In this document: positions 23,940 through 31,364 of the stretch, one piece after another
Layout: each line of letters begins with the position of its first letter
How positions within the stretch are numbered: the first letter of the stretch is position 1
Assembly: GCF_006539865.1 (NCBI RefSeq)
Contig: NZ_BJNV01000053.1
Location: 1-35,191, forward strand
DNA length: 35,191 bases
Source: Zoogloea ramigera
GTDB taxonomy: Bacteria > Pseudomonadota > Gammaproteobacteria > Burkholderiales > Rhodocyclaceae
Reading direction: 5' to 3'
Position numbers and translations under genes: made by a program
The notes under the pieces: model-generated
Databases searched by the model: none
Told to the model about the DNA's origin: nothing
The model's input: the letters and a program-made list of their open reading frames with translations, nothing else

Positions 23940-25637
23940 ATGCTGCGCAAACTCTTCAAGTTCCATGGCGGCGTGAAGCCGCAGACCAACAAGGCCCCCT
24001 CGACCACCGCGCCGATCGCCCCGGTGCCGCTGCCCGACCGCCTGGTCATCCCGCTGCACCAGGCCGTTGGCGGGCACCCGCGCCCGCTGGTCCAGCCGGG
24101 CGACCGGGTGCTCAAGGGCCAGCGCATCGGCGGCGCCGACGGCAGCCTGTCGTCGGCGGTGCATGCCTCCACCTCCGGCATCGTCCGCGACGTGGCACCG
24201 GCACTCATGCCCCACACCTCCGGCCTCACCACCCTGTCGGTGATCATCGAGCCCGACGGCGAAGACCGCTGGGCCGAGCTCGACAAGCTCAACTACCGAA
24301 GCACCCCGCCCGACGAGCTCCGCGACTTCCTGCGCGACGCCGGCGTGGTCGGCCTCGGCGGCGCGGTCTTCCCCAGCTACGCCAAGCTCAAGCCCGGCAA
24401 GGAAGGCCACCTCAAGACCCTGGTGATCAACGGTGCCGAATGCGAGCCCTTCATCACCTGCGACGACCTCCTGATGCGCGAGCGCGCCGGCGACATGCTG
24501 AAGGGCATCGTCGCCATGCGCCACATGCTCCACGCCGAAGAAGTCCTGATCGGCATCGAGGACAACAAGCCCGAGGCCATCGCCGCCGTGCAGGCCGCCA
24601 TCGCCGCCAGCGGCGAGGCCGGCATCGAGGCCGTCGCCATCCCCACCCGCTACCCGGCCGGCGGCGCCAAGCAGCTGATCCGCGTGCTCACCGGCATCGA
24701 GGTGCCCCACGGCCGCCGCTCCACCGACTTCGGCGTGCAGTGCTTCAACGTCGGCACCGCCTACAGCATCTTCGAAGCCCTCGAGCTCGGCCGGCCGCTC
24801 GTCTCGCGCATCGTCACCGTGGCCGGCAACGTGGCCCAGCCGCGCAACTACGAAGTCCTCATCGGCACCCCGATGGACCACCTGGTGCGCCTCGCCGGCC
24901 CCCGCGCCGACACCGACCGCTACATCATGGGCGGCCCGATGATGGGCGTGCGCATGCCGGCCTTCGACGTGCCGGTGGTCAAGGCCACCAACTGCGTACT
25001 GGTCGGCAGCCCGGCCCTCTTCCCGCCGCCGCCGCCCGAGATGCCGTGCATCCGCTGCGGCGAATGCGCCAAGGCCTGCCCGGCCGACCTCGCCCCCTTC
25101 GAGATGTACTGGTTCTCCCGCTCGAAGAACTTCGGCAAGGCCCAGGAATACCACCTCTTCGACTGCATCGAGTGCGGCTGCTGCAGCTTCGTGTGCCCGT
25201 CCCACATCCCGCTGGTCGATTACTTCCGCTTCTCGAAAAGCGAGATCTGGGCCCGCGAACGCGAAAAAGACGCCGCCGACACCGCCCGCGACCGCTTCGA
25301 ATTCAAGAACCTCCGCCAGGAACGCGAGAAGCAGGAAAAAGCCGAGAAGCTCGCCGCCAAGGCCGCCGCCACCCGCGAGAAGGTCGCCGCCGGCGACGCC
25401 GCAACGCCGGCCGCCGCAGGTGCTGGCGCAGCGCCCGCCAAGCCCAGCGGCGACGACGCCAAGCGCGCCCTGATCGAAGCCGCCATGGAAAAGGCCCGCC
25501 AGCAAAAGGCCCAGGCCGCCCCCAAGAACACCGAGGTCGCCGCGCCCGAGATCCAGGCCGAGATCGCCGCCATCGACGCCCGCCGCGAGTCCGCAGCCAA
25601 AGCCACCGAGGCCACCCCGCCCGCCCCCGGCGCCTGA
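23940..25637 (+). CDS. rnfC: Rnf complex NADH/flavin subunit C
   Basis: RnfC carries the NADH- and FMN-binding region, related to NuoF, and two 4Fe-4S clusters. The ATG at 23940 (MLRKLFKFHGGVKP) gives a 565-residue protein; the frame is open upstream within rnfB. Visible are GLGGAVFPSYAKL, NGAECEPFITCDDLLM, and clusters CIRCGECAKACP and CIECGCCSFVCP. After about residue 440 a charged Ala/Lys/Glu-rich coiled-coil tail of some 120 residues follows, common and variable in proteobacterial RnfC. Start codon is right behind rnfB, so coupling is likely. Confidence 0.97.
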   Translation: MLRKLFKFHGGVKPQTNKAPSTTAPIAPVPLPDRLVIPLHQAVGGHPRPLVQPGDRVLKGQRIGGADGSLSSAVHASTSGIVRDVAPALMPHTSGLTTLSVIIEPDGEDRWAELDKLNYRSTPPDELRDFLRDAGVVGLGGAVFPSYAKLKPGKEGHLKTLVINGAECEPFITCDDLLMRERAGDMLKGIVAMRHMLHAEEVLIGIEDNKPEAIAAVQAAIAASGEAGIEAVAIPTRYPAGGAKQLIRVLTGIEVPHGRRSTDFGVQCFNVGTAYSIFEALELGRPLVSRIVTVAGNVAQPRNYEVLIGTPMDHLVRLAGPRADTDRYIMGGPMMGVRMPAFDVPVVKATNCVLVGSPALFPPPPPEMPCIRCGECAKACPADLAPFEMYWFSRSKNFGKAQEYHLFDCIECGCCSFVCPSHIPLVDYFRFSKSEIWAREREKDAADTARDRFEFKNLRQEREKQEKAEKLAAKAAATREKVAAGDAATPAAAGAGAAPAKPSGDDAKRALIEAAMEKARQQKAQAAPKNTEVAAPEIQAEIAAIDARRESAAKATEATPPAPGA

Positions 25638-25661
25638 CCCCGGCCCCTCGCCCCCACCTCC

Positions 25662-26684
25662 ATGAACAACTCACCCTTCGTCCGCAAGGCGGCCAGCGTC
25701 CAGAGCGTCATGCTCCAGGTGCTGCTCGCCCTCCTCCCCGGCATCGCCGCCTACGTGTGGTTCTTCGGCCCCGGCATCCTGGTCCAGCTCGCCCTCGCCA
25801 GCGCCGCCGCCCTGGCCGGCGAGGCCGCCATGCTGGCCATCCGCGGCAAGCCCAAGGCGCTGTTCCTCACCGACCTGTCGGCCATCGTCACCGCCTGGCT
25901 GATCGCCCTCAGCTTTCCGCCCATCGTGCCCTGGTGGCTCACCGTCACCGGCACCCTGCTGGCGGTGGTGGTCATCAAGCAGCTCTACGGCGGCCTCGGC
26001 CAGAACCCCTTCAACCCGGCGATGGGCGCCTTCTGCCTGATGATCGTGGCCTACCCGGCGCTGATGTCCCAGTGGCCCGCCGCCGGCCAGCTCGATTTCG
26101 CCACCCAGCTCCAGCTGATCTTCGGCGGTGTGCGCGAGGTCGACGCCATCACCGGCGCCACCCCCCTCGACGCGCTGCGCACCGCGCTGCGCAGCGCCGC
26201 CAGCCCCGACTCCGAGCTCCACGGCCTGCGCGCCGCCCAGCTCATGGACGGCCCGGCCTTCGGCTGGCTGGGCGGCAAGGGCGGCGAATGGGTGGCCCTC
26301 GGCTACCTCGTCGGCGGCCTGTGGCTGATCCAGCGCCGCATCATCACCTGGCACATCCCGGTGGCCTTCTGCGGCGCCCTCTTCGCCAGCGCGCTGGTGC
26401 TGTGGGGCCTGCGCCCCGAAGGCTTCGCCTCGCCGCTGTTCCACCTGGCCAGCGGCGGCGCCATGCTCGGCGCCTTCTTCATCCTCACCGACCCCGTCTC
26501 CGGCGCCACCACCGCCCGCGGCAAGCTGCTCTTTGCGGCCGGCGCCGGCGTGCTCACCTGGGTCATCCGCAGCTTCGGCGCCTACCCCGACGGGGTCGCC
26601 TTCGCCACCCTGCTGATGAACATCCTGGTGCCCCTGATCGACATGAAGACCCAGGCGCCGGTCTTCGGCCACAAGAAAGACTGA
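25662..26684 (+). CDS. rnfD: Rnf complex subunit D
   Basis: An integral membrane subunit related to NqrB that carries covalently bound FMN. The 340-residue protein has about nine hydrophobic segments. The flavinylation motif is TGATPLDAL (the threonine before PL is the FMN-carrying residue in relatives), and GGLGQNPFNPAMGAFCL and FFILTDPVSGATT are family signatures. The spacer to rnfC is 24 bp and to rnfG 4 bp. Confidence 0.97.
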   Translation: MNNSPFVRKAASVQSVMLQVLLALLPGIAAYVWFFGPGILVQLALASAAALAGEAAMLAIRGKPKALFLTDLSAIVTAWLIALSFPPIVPWWLTVTGTLLAVVVIKQLYGGLGQNPFNPAMGAFCLMIVAYPALMSQWPAAGQLDFATQLQLIFGGVREVDAITGATPLDALRTALRSAASPDSELHGLRAAQLMDGPAFGWLGGKGGEWVALGYLVGGLWLIQRRIITWHIPVAFCGALFASALVLWGLRPEGFASPLFHLASGGAMLGAFFILTDPVSGATTARGKLLFAAGAGVLTWVIRSFGAYPDGVAFATLLMNILVPLIDMKTQAPVFGHKKD

Positions 26685-26688
26685 CGCC

Positions 26689-27342
26689 ATGAGCGAACCC
26701 ACTGCCCTCGGCCTCTCGGCCCGCACCGGCGGGGTGATGGTGGCCTTCACCATCGTCTTCACCGCGCTGATGGCCTTCACCTACGGCGCCACCAAAGACC
26801 AGATCGACGCCTCCGCCGCCGAAGAGAAGATGAAGCTCATCTCCGAGGTGCTGCCCCCCGCCAGCTACGACAACCTGCTGCTCGACGACTACGCCGCGCT
26901 CGGCCCCACCCGCGAGCTCGGCCTGGACAACGGCGGCCGGGTATACCGCGCCCGCCAGGCCGGCCAGCCCGCCGCGCTGATCCTCGAGACCACCGCCCCC
27001 GACGGCTACAGCGGCCGCATCGACCTGATCGTCGCGGTGCGCGCCGACGGCAGCGTGTCCGGCGTGCGCGCCGTCACCCAGCGCGAAACCCCGGGCCTCG
27101 GCGACTACATCGACCCCAAGAAGGACAAAGACAAAAAAGCCCCCTGGATCACGCAGTTCACCGGCCTCGAGGCCGCCCGGCTGCCCCAGTGCAAGGTTAA
27201 AAAGGACGGCGGCGACATCGCCTATCACACCGGCGCCACCATCAGCGCCCGCGCCGTCACCAACGCCGTGGCCCGCGCCGCCCGCTACGCCGCCGACAAC
27301 CAGAACCGCCTGTTCGCCGCCCCCAGCGGCAGCACGCTCTGA
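26689..27342 (+). CDS. rnfG: Rnf complex FMN-binding subunit G
   Basis: A 217-residue protein with one N-terminal transmembrane segment (GGVMVAFTIVFTALMAFTYG) and a periplasmic FMN-binding domain. The flavinylation motif is TGATISARAVTNAV, and GYSGRIDLIVAV and TPGLGDYIDPKKDKDKK belong to the domain. In relatives the FMN is attached by ApbE to the threonine of (S/T)GAT; no apbE gene is in the window. Confidence 0.96.
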   Translation: MSEPTALGLSARTGGVMVAFTIVFTALMAFTYGATKDQIDASAAEEKMKLISEVLPPASYDNLLLDDYAALGPTRELGLDNGGRVYRARQAGQPAALILETTAPDGYSGRIDLIVAVRADGSVSGVRAVTQRETPGLGDYIDPKKDKDKKAPWITQFTGLEAARLPQCKVKKDGGDIAYHTGATISARAVTNAVARAARYAADNQNRLFAAPSGSTL

Positions 27343-27354
27343 CGGAGCCCCCCC

Positions 27355-28053
27355 ATGGACACCCAAGCCTATCGCGAGATCGCCTGGAACGGCATCTGGA
27401 AGCAGAACTGCGGCATCGTCCAGATCCTCGGCCTGTGCCCCATCCTCGCCATCAGCACCAACATCGTCAACGCGGTCAGCCTGGGCCTCGCCACCATCCT
27501 CGTGATGGCGATGGCCAACCTGGTGATCGCCGCGCTGCGCAACTTCATCCCCTACGAGATCCGCATCCCGGTGTTCATCCTGATCATCGCGGCCCTCGTC
27601 ACGGTGGTCGACCTCGCCTTCAACGCCTACCTCCACGAGCTCTACCTGGTGCTCGGCATCTTCATCCCGCTGATCGTCACCAACTGCATCGTGCTGGCCC
27701 GCGTCGAAGCCTTCGCGGCCAAGAACGAGCCCGGCGGCTCCACCGTTGACGGCATCGCGATGGGCATCGGCCTCACCCTGGTGCTGGCGGTGCTCGGCGC
27801 CATGCGTGAAGTGGTCGGCAGCGGCACCCTGCTGTCGGGCATCGACATGCTCATCCCCGGCGCCCAGCCCATCGTGCTCTTCGGCGCCGACTACCCGGGC
27901 TTCCTGATCGCCATCCTGCCCCCCGGCGCCTTCATCGCGCTGGGCTGCCTGATCGCCGGCCGCAACTGGATCGAAGCCCGCAAGCAGGCCCGCGCCCGCG
28001 CCAACCCGCCGGCCCCCAGCGCACCGGCCGACGCCCCCGCCGAGCCCGCCTGA
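27355..28053 (+). CDS. rnfE: Rnf complex subunit E
   Basis: The membrane partner of RnfA, with inverted topology. The 232-residue protein has six hydrophobic segments, the paired cysteine sites GIVQILGLCPILAIS and VTNCIVLARVEAFA, and a Pro/Ala-rich cytoplasmic tail. The TGA stop overlaps the ATG of nth by one base, so nth is translationally coupled to the end of the operon. Confidence 0.97.
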   Translation: MDTQAYREIAWNGIWKQNCGIVQILGLCPILAISTNIVNAVSLGLATILVMAMANLVIAALRNFIPYEIRIPVFILIIAALVTVVDLAFNAYLHELYLVLGIFIPLIVTNCIVLARVEAFAAKNEPGGSTVDGIAMGIGLTLVLAVLGAMREVVGSGTLLSGIDMLIPGAQPIVLFGADYPGFLIAILPPGAFIALGCLIAGRNWIEARKQARARANPPAPSAPADAPAEPA

Positions 28054-28685
28054 TGGCCGACATGCGCCTGGCCGCGGTGGCTGAAGTGTTCCGCCGCCTC
28101 CGCGACGCCAACCCCCACCCCACCACCGAGCTCGAATACGCCAGCCCCTTCCAGCTCCTGGTGGCCGTGGTGCTGTCGGCCCAATCCACCGACAAGGGCG
28201 TCAACATCGCCACCCGCAGGCTGTTCGCCCTCGCCCCCACCCCCGAGGCCATGATGGACCTCGGAGAGGCCGGCATCGCCGAACAGATCAAGACCATCGG
28301 CCTCTACCGCAACAAGGCCAAGAACACCGCGCGGCTCTCCCGCCTGCTCGTCGAGCGCCACGGCGGCGAAGTGCCCAACGACCGCACCGCCCTCGAAGCC
28401 CTCCCCGGCGTCGGCCGCAAGACGGCCAACGTGGTGCTCAACACCATCTTCGGCGAACCCACGATGGCCGTCGACACCCACATCTTCCGCCTCGCCAACC
28501 GCACCGGCCTCGCCCCCGGCAAGGACGTCGTCGAAGTCGAGAAGCGCCTCCTGCGCCGCATCCCCAAGGAATACCTGCGCGACGCCCACCACTGGCTCAT
28601 CCTCCACGGCCGCTACGTGTGCGTCGCCCGCAAGCCCAAGTGCGACGAATGCAGCATCCGCGACCTGTGCCTCTTCAAGGGGTAG
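28053..28685 (+). CDS. nth: Endonuclease III
   Basis: Nth is a DNA glycosylase/AP lyase that removes oxidised pyrimidines. The 210-residue protein has the helix-hairpin-helix with catalytic lysine (LPGVGRKTANVVLN), the catalytic aspartate in AVDTHIFRLANR and the C-terminal 4Fe-4S loop C-x6-C-x2-C-x5-C (CVARKPKCDECSIRDLC). Location at the end of an rnf/rsx operon is widespread in proteobacteria. Confidence 0.97.
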   Translation: MADMRLAAVAEVFRRLRDANPHPTTELEYASPFQLLVAVVLSAQSTDKGVNIATRRLFALAPTPEAMMDLGEAGIAEQIKTIGLYRNKAKNTARLSRLLVERHGGEVPNDRTALEALPGVGRKTANVVLNTIFGEPTMAVDTHIFRLANRTGLAPGKDVVEVEKRLLRRIPKEYLRDAHHWLILHGRYVCVARKPKCDECSIRDLCLFKG

Positions 28686-28750
28686 TGGGGGATGGGAAAT
28701 GGGGAGTAGGTAGTGGGAAGTGGGAAAACCGCGCCTGCTCCCCACTTCCC
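28686..28750. repeat. G-rich repeat with 10-bp inverted repeat
   Basis: Directly after the nth stop the plus strand is a run of GGGATGGGAAATGGGGAG-like blocks, ending in a perfect inverted repeat GGGAAGTGGG (28715-28724) with CCCACTTCCC (28741-28750). Several G-runs of three or more could form a quadruplex. The motif is the reverse complement of the C-rich blocks at 28820-28840 and 30561-30613. Confidence 0.6.
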
Positions 28751-28793
28751 GCCTACCACACCCCACGGAAACGCTGATCGGAGCGCAGGCTCT

Positions 28794-28840
28794 CCGAGCC
28801 CCGCCCCCCGCCCCCCGCCCCCACTACCCACTACCCACTC
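28794..28840. repeat. C-rich heptamer tandem repeat
   Basis: A run of CCCCCCG heptamers (about 28799-28819) passes into CCCACTA, CCCACTA, CCCACTC (28820-28840). It ends 10 bp before the ATG of the DUF1841 gene, and so occupies the place where a ribosome site would be expected. Related arrays occur at 30561-30613. Confidence 0.65.
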
Positions 28841-28850
28841 CCCAAAAACC

Positions 28851-29279
28851 ATGTTCGACCCCTCCCGAGACCAGGCCCGGCAGTTCTTCATCGGCGCCTG
28901 GCAAAAGCACAAGAACCGCGAAGTCCTGACCCAGCTCGAGATCATCGCCGCCGACCTCGTCGCCCACCACCCGGAGTACCACCCCCTGCTCGAAGACCCG
29001 GACGGTGTGTACAAGGACTTCAGCCCCGAGGACGGCCAGGTCAACCCCTTCCTGCACCTCTCCCTGCACCTCGCCATCGAGGAGCAGCTCTCCATCAACC
29101 AGCCCCCCGGCCTCCGCGAAGCCTTCGAGCAATGCCAGGCCCGCCACGGCGACCGCCACGCCGCGCTGCACGACGTGCTCGAAGCCCTCGGCGAAACCAT
29201 CTGGCGCGCCCAACGCGACAAAGCCCCCCTCGACGCCCTCGCCTACGTCGAGGCGGTGCGCCGCAAGGCCAGCAGCTGA
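28851..29279 (+). CDS. DUF1841 family protein
   Basis: A 142-residue cytoplasmic protein matching the DUF1841 family in length and sequence (MFDPSRDQARQFFIGAW, HHPEYHPLLEDP, NPFLHLSLHLAIEEQLSINQ, AYVEAVRRKA). It is predicted mainly helical. The function of the family is unknown. The ATG at 28851 is favoured because similarity begins there; the frame continues 46 codons upstream through the repeat. The bases before the ATG (CCACTCCCCAAAAACC) contain no Shine-Dalgarno, which is unusual in this window. Confidence 0.88.
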   Translation: MFDPSRDQARQFFIGAWQKHKNREVLTQLEIIAADLVAHHPEYHPLLEDPDGVYKDFSPEDGQVNPFLHLSLHLAIEEQLSINQPPGLREAFEQCQARHGDRHAALHDVLEALGETIWRAQRDKAPLDALAYVEAVRRKASS

Positions 29280-29318
29280 AAGCCGCACCCGGTGCACGCC
29301 ATCGCAAACACCGGCGCT

Positions 29319-29412
29319 GTAGGAGCTTAGGAGCGACTTCAGTCGCCCGCGGACGCGGAACGAAGGATCTACCCCGATTCCACCGGCCACGGGCGAGCAA
29401 GCTCGCCGCTAC
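29319..29412. repeat. Pair of inverted GTAG-headed REP palindromes (BIME-like)
   Basis: The first element starts with GTAG at 29319 and has the hairpin GCGACT-TC-AGTCGC (29333-29346). The second is inverted: GGCGAGC-AA-GCTCGCC (29392-29407) followed by CTAC (29409-29412), the complement of GTAG. A conserved tail CGCGGACGCGGAACGAA (29348-29364) follows the first hairpin. The first copy also has a local duplication (TAGGAGCT, TAGGAGCG). This is the architecture of REP sequences mobilised by RAYT transposases; no RAYT gene is in the window. Confidence 0.75.
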
Positions 29413-29481
29413 AAGCGCTCCACGGTTCGCACCAGAAAACAGCCGTCCGCCACACCCCGCCCACCGAGCCGTCGGCCTGCT

Positions 29482-29525
29482 GTAGGTGCGAATTTATTCG
29501 CACGCGGACGCGGAACGAATGATCC
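29482..29525 (+). repeat. Third GTAG-headed REP element
   Basis: GTAG (29482-29485) is followed by the perfect hairpin GTGCGAA-TTTA-TTCGCAC (29486-29503) and by the same tail CGCGGACGCGGAACGAA (29503-29519) found in the element at 29348-29364, then GATCC. The hairpin differs in sequence but keeps symmetry, as expected for related REP copies. Confidence 0.75.
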
Positions 29526-29571
29526 CAGTTTCACTGGCTGAGGGCGGCCGCATCTACCATCAAGCCTGCCC

Positions 29572-30255
29572 CTACTTGCACCACTGCATCTCGCAGGGAA
29601 CGCCGTCGTTGTTCCCATCCATCTGGGTGCCCGGGCAGTTCCTGAGGAAATACGTGGCCTCCTCGCAGGACGTCATCTGCGAGCAGTGGGTACGCCCGTC
29701 GCAGCGATAAGCGCTCGCCACGGGCGCCGGCCGGGCCTGCGGCGGCGCTGACGGAGCGTCCTGGGCTGGCGCAGGCTGGGGCAGCGGCCGGGGGGCCTCC
29801 TGGGGCATCACCGCCTGGGGCGCCGAGCGAGCGGCTTCGGGCATCACCGCCTGGGGCGCGGCCGGGTGTCTCGCCCCGCCGCCCAGGTGCATCGCCGTCA
29901 GCAGCGGCGGCGCAAACCTGTAGCATCCCGCCGCCACCAGCACCACCCCCGCCAGCAGCGCCAGCCGCCCCAGCCACGAGCCCGACCAGCCGGCCCGCGG
30001 CGGCGGCGCCACCTTGCGGCCCGCGCCGGCCGAGCGCTGCCCCGGCCGCCGCACCCGCAGCGCCTTCTTCTTGCCCTCGGCGTTCACCCCGATCTCGAAG
30101 GTCAGCCGCTCCCCCGGCCGGGGCACACCGCCCTTGCACGCAAAGTCCGACACATGCACGAAGATGTCCTGCCCCCCGCCCGAGATCGGCGTGATGAAGC
30201 CGAAGCCCCGCGCCTTGTCCCAGCTCTTCAGCACCCCCTCGATCCGGATCTCCAT
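29572..30255 (-). CDS. Cold-shock domain / transmembrane / Excalibur fusion protein
   Basis: A 227-residue protein of three parts. Residues 5-70 are a cold-shock domain with RNP motifs RGFGFI and DIFVHVS. Residues 94-115 form a transmembrane segment (WLGRLALLAGVVLVAAG). A Pro/Ala/Gln-rich linker with a duplicated APQAVMP leads to a C-terminal Excalibur domain (about 184-227) with paired cysteines and the calcium-loop motif DGNNDGVPCE. The cold-shock part would be cytoplasmic and the Excalibur part periplasmic. The ATG at 30255 is preferred over a TTG seven codons upstream because GGCGGGG precedes it. A GATAAT box with extended TG lies at 30300-30292 on the minus strand. Function is unknown. 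Confidence 0.88.
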   Translation of the reverse strand: MEIRIEGVLKSWDKARGFGFITPISGGGQDIFVHVSDFACKGGVPRPGERLTFEIGVNAEGKKKALRVRRPGQRSAGAGRKVAPPPRAGWSGSWLGRLALLAGVVLVAAGCYRFAPPLLTAMHLGGGARHPAAPQAVMPEAARSAPQAVMPQEAPRPLPQPAPAQDAPSAPPQARPAPVASAYRCDGRTHCSQMTSCEEATYFLRNCPGTQMDGNNDGVPCEMQWCK

Positions 30256-30412
30256 ACCCCGCCCATGCGCCGTCAAAATTGAAAGGCCCGGATTATCCCA
30301 TGGCCTTATGCCGAAAGGCGCGCGCGCTCAATTCGGCCAGCGCCACGCACCGCGCATGGCCGGAAGGCCGCTAACGCTCCCGATGCAAAGGCACGCCCCG
30401 TCCAGCAAGGCC

Positions 30413-30430
30413 CCCCCCTGCAAAGGGGGG
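30413..30430. repeat. C6/G6 hairpin
   Basis: CCCCCC-TGCAAA-GGGGGG forms a 6-bp perfect stem, followed by CAGGGGGG. It resembles short palindromic spacer repeats found in many proteobacterial genomes, and its layout is like the hairpin at 30532-30553. Confidence 0.5.
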
Positions 30431-30531
30431 CAGGGGGGTCTGCCGCGGTGGGGCCAGCTTGACCACCACAAGCAATTGGCGCGGCTCGATCGCACGAGTC
30501 CACGCTCACCCTCCGCCAAACCCCTCCCCGG

Positions 30532-30553
30532 CCCTCCCCTTGTCAGGGGAGGG
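30532..30553. repeat. Perfect 9-bp hairpin CCCTCCCCT/AGGGGAGGG
   Basis: CCCTCCCCT (30532-30540), loop TGTC, AGGGGAGGG (30545-30553). It lies 7 bp before the C-rich octamer array. It lacks a T-run, so a terminator role for the convergent-facing neighbours is doubtful; a dispersed palindromic repeat is more likely. Confidence 0.55.
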
Positions 30554-30560
30554 AGACGCG

Positions 30561-30613
30561 CCCCACTACCCCACTACCCCACTACCCCACTACCACTCCC
30601 CACTCCCCACTCC
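30561..30613. repeat. C-rich octamer and heptamer tandem array
   Basis: Four exact copies of CCCCACTA (30561-30592) are followed by three exact copies of CCACTCC (30593-30613). The same CCCACTA/CCCACTC words occur at 28820-28840 and, inverted, at 28686-28724. Copy number is likely to vary between strains by slippage. Confidence 0.75.
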
Positions 30614-30631
30614 CGCCCCCATAAAGCTGCC

Positions 30632-31165
30632 CTAACCCCCGAAAACCCCGCCCCCCGCCGCCTCCCGCCTGGCCCGCCGGAACGCCCACGGCGCCTGGGG
30701 CTGCGGGTCGGCCCACAGGCCGCGGCGGCGGTAGCGGGCCTCCAGCTCGGCCAGCGCGTAGCCGGTGAAGTCGAACAGGCCCTGGTCCTTGCCGTAGGCC
30801 TTGTAATGCCAGGCCATCCCCGCCGTCAGCTGGGCGAAGTTGGCGTCGCGGCCGTCCACCCTCAGCTTGCACAGCCAGCGGCCGTAGCGGTCGCGCTTGG
30901 GGCAGCGCGCCTCCACCTCCCGCCCGAACACCAGCCCGGCCAGATGCTGGCGCGACGCATCGCCAAAGGGCTGGCGCTTCTCCGGCGCGTCGATGCCGGT
31001 GAGGCGCACCTTTTGCTGGCGCTTGCGGGCGTCGAGCACCGTCACCGTGTCGCCGTCCGCCACCGCCACCACCCGCCCCTCGATCACCCCCGCCGACGCC
31101 CCCCGGGCAAGCAGCACCAGAACAGGCACCGCAACCAGCACCGCCACACGCTTCAAGACACCCAC
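30632..31165 (-). CDS. Thermonuclease (SNase)-like exported protein
   Basis: A staphylococcal-nuclease-fold protein, expected to be a calcium-dependent phosphodiesterase acting outside the cytoplasm. The core has ADGDTVTVLDARKRQQKVRL, RLTGIDAPEKRQPFGDASRQ, the basic CPKRDRYGRWLCKLRVDG and AGMAWHYKAYGKD. The frame is open for 180 codons upstream, but similarity begins just before GVIEGRVVAVADGDT. A signal peptide (LKRVAVLVAVPVLVLLARGASA) precedes it, so I place the start at the GTG at 31165; a TTG at 31156 is an alternative, and no good ribosome site decides. That gives about 177 residues. The stop lies near the repeat array. Confidence 0.85.
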   Translation of the reverse strand: MGVLKRVAVLVAVPVLVLLARGASAGVIEGRVVAVADGDTVTVLDARKRQQKVRLTGIDAPEKRQPFGDASRQHLAGLVFGREVEARCPKRDRYGRWLCKLRVDGRDANFAQLTAGMAWHYKAYGKDQGLFDFTGYALAELEARYRRRGLWADPQPQAPWAFRRARREAAGGGVFGG

Positions 31166-31364
31166 GGCCACACCACCCACCACATAAACGGGCGCGGACC
31201 ATAGCAGAAACCCCGCCCCCGCGCTCGGCAGGCGCGCCCCCAGCGCCGCCCGCCCGGAGGCCATGGGCATAAAAAACCGCGCACCAATCATGCGTTTCGG
31301 GAGATACTGCCGCCACACCATGCATTTCACGTAGCACCACCCCACCCGCAGCCAGGAGACCCGC

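Larger units (their letters stand above)
30256..30631. other. Repeat-rich gap between the fusion protein and the nuclease gene
   Basis: No credible gene lies in these 376 bp. It holds the candidate promoter of the minus-strand fusion gene (near 30292-30300), a C/G hairpin (30413-30430), a perfect 9-bp hairpin (30532-30553) and the octamer/heptamer array (30561-30613). The stretch between 30440 and 30525 shows nothing I can assign. Confidence 0.6.

Noticed and set aside
24440-26692. A 750-codon plus-strand frame overlapping rnfC and rnfD
   Set aside because: It is an Arg/Pro/His-rich out-of-frame shadow of two genes with complete family motifs.
29486-29710. A 74-codon plus-strand frame starting in the third REP hairpin
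   Set aside because: It begins inside the palindrome and runs antisense to the conserved Excalibur domain.
30561-30613. A CRISPR-like interpretation of the tandem repeats here, at 28794-28840 and at 31890-32211
   Set aside because: Units are 7, 8 or 21 bp with no unique spacers between them and no cas genes nearby.
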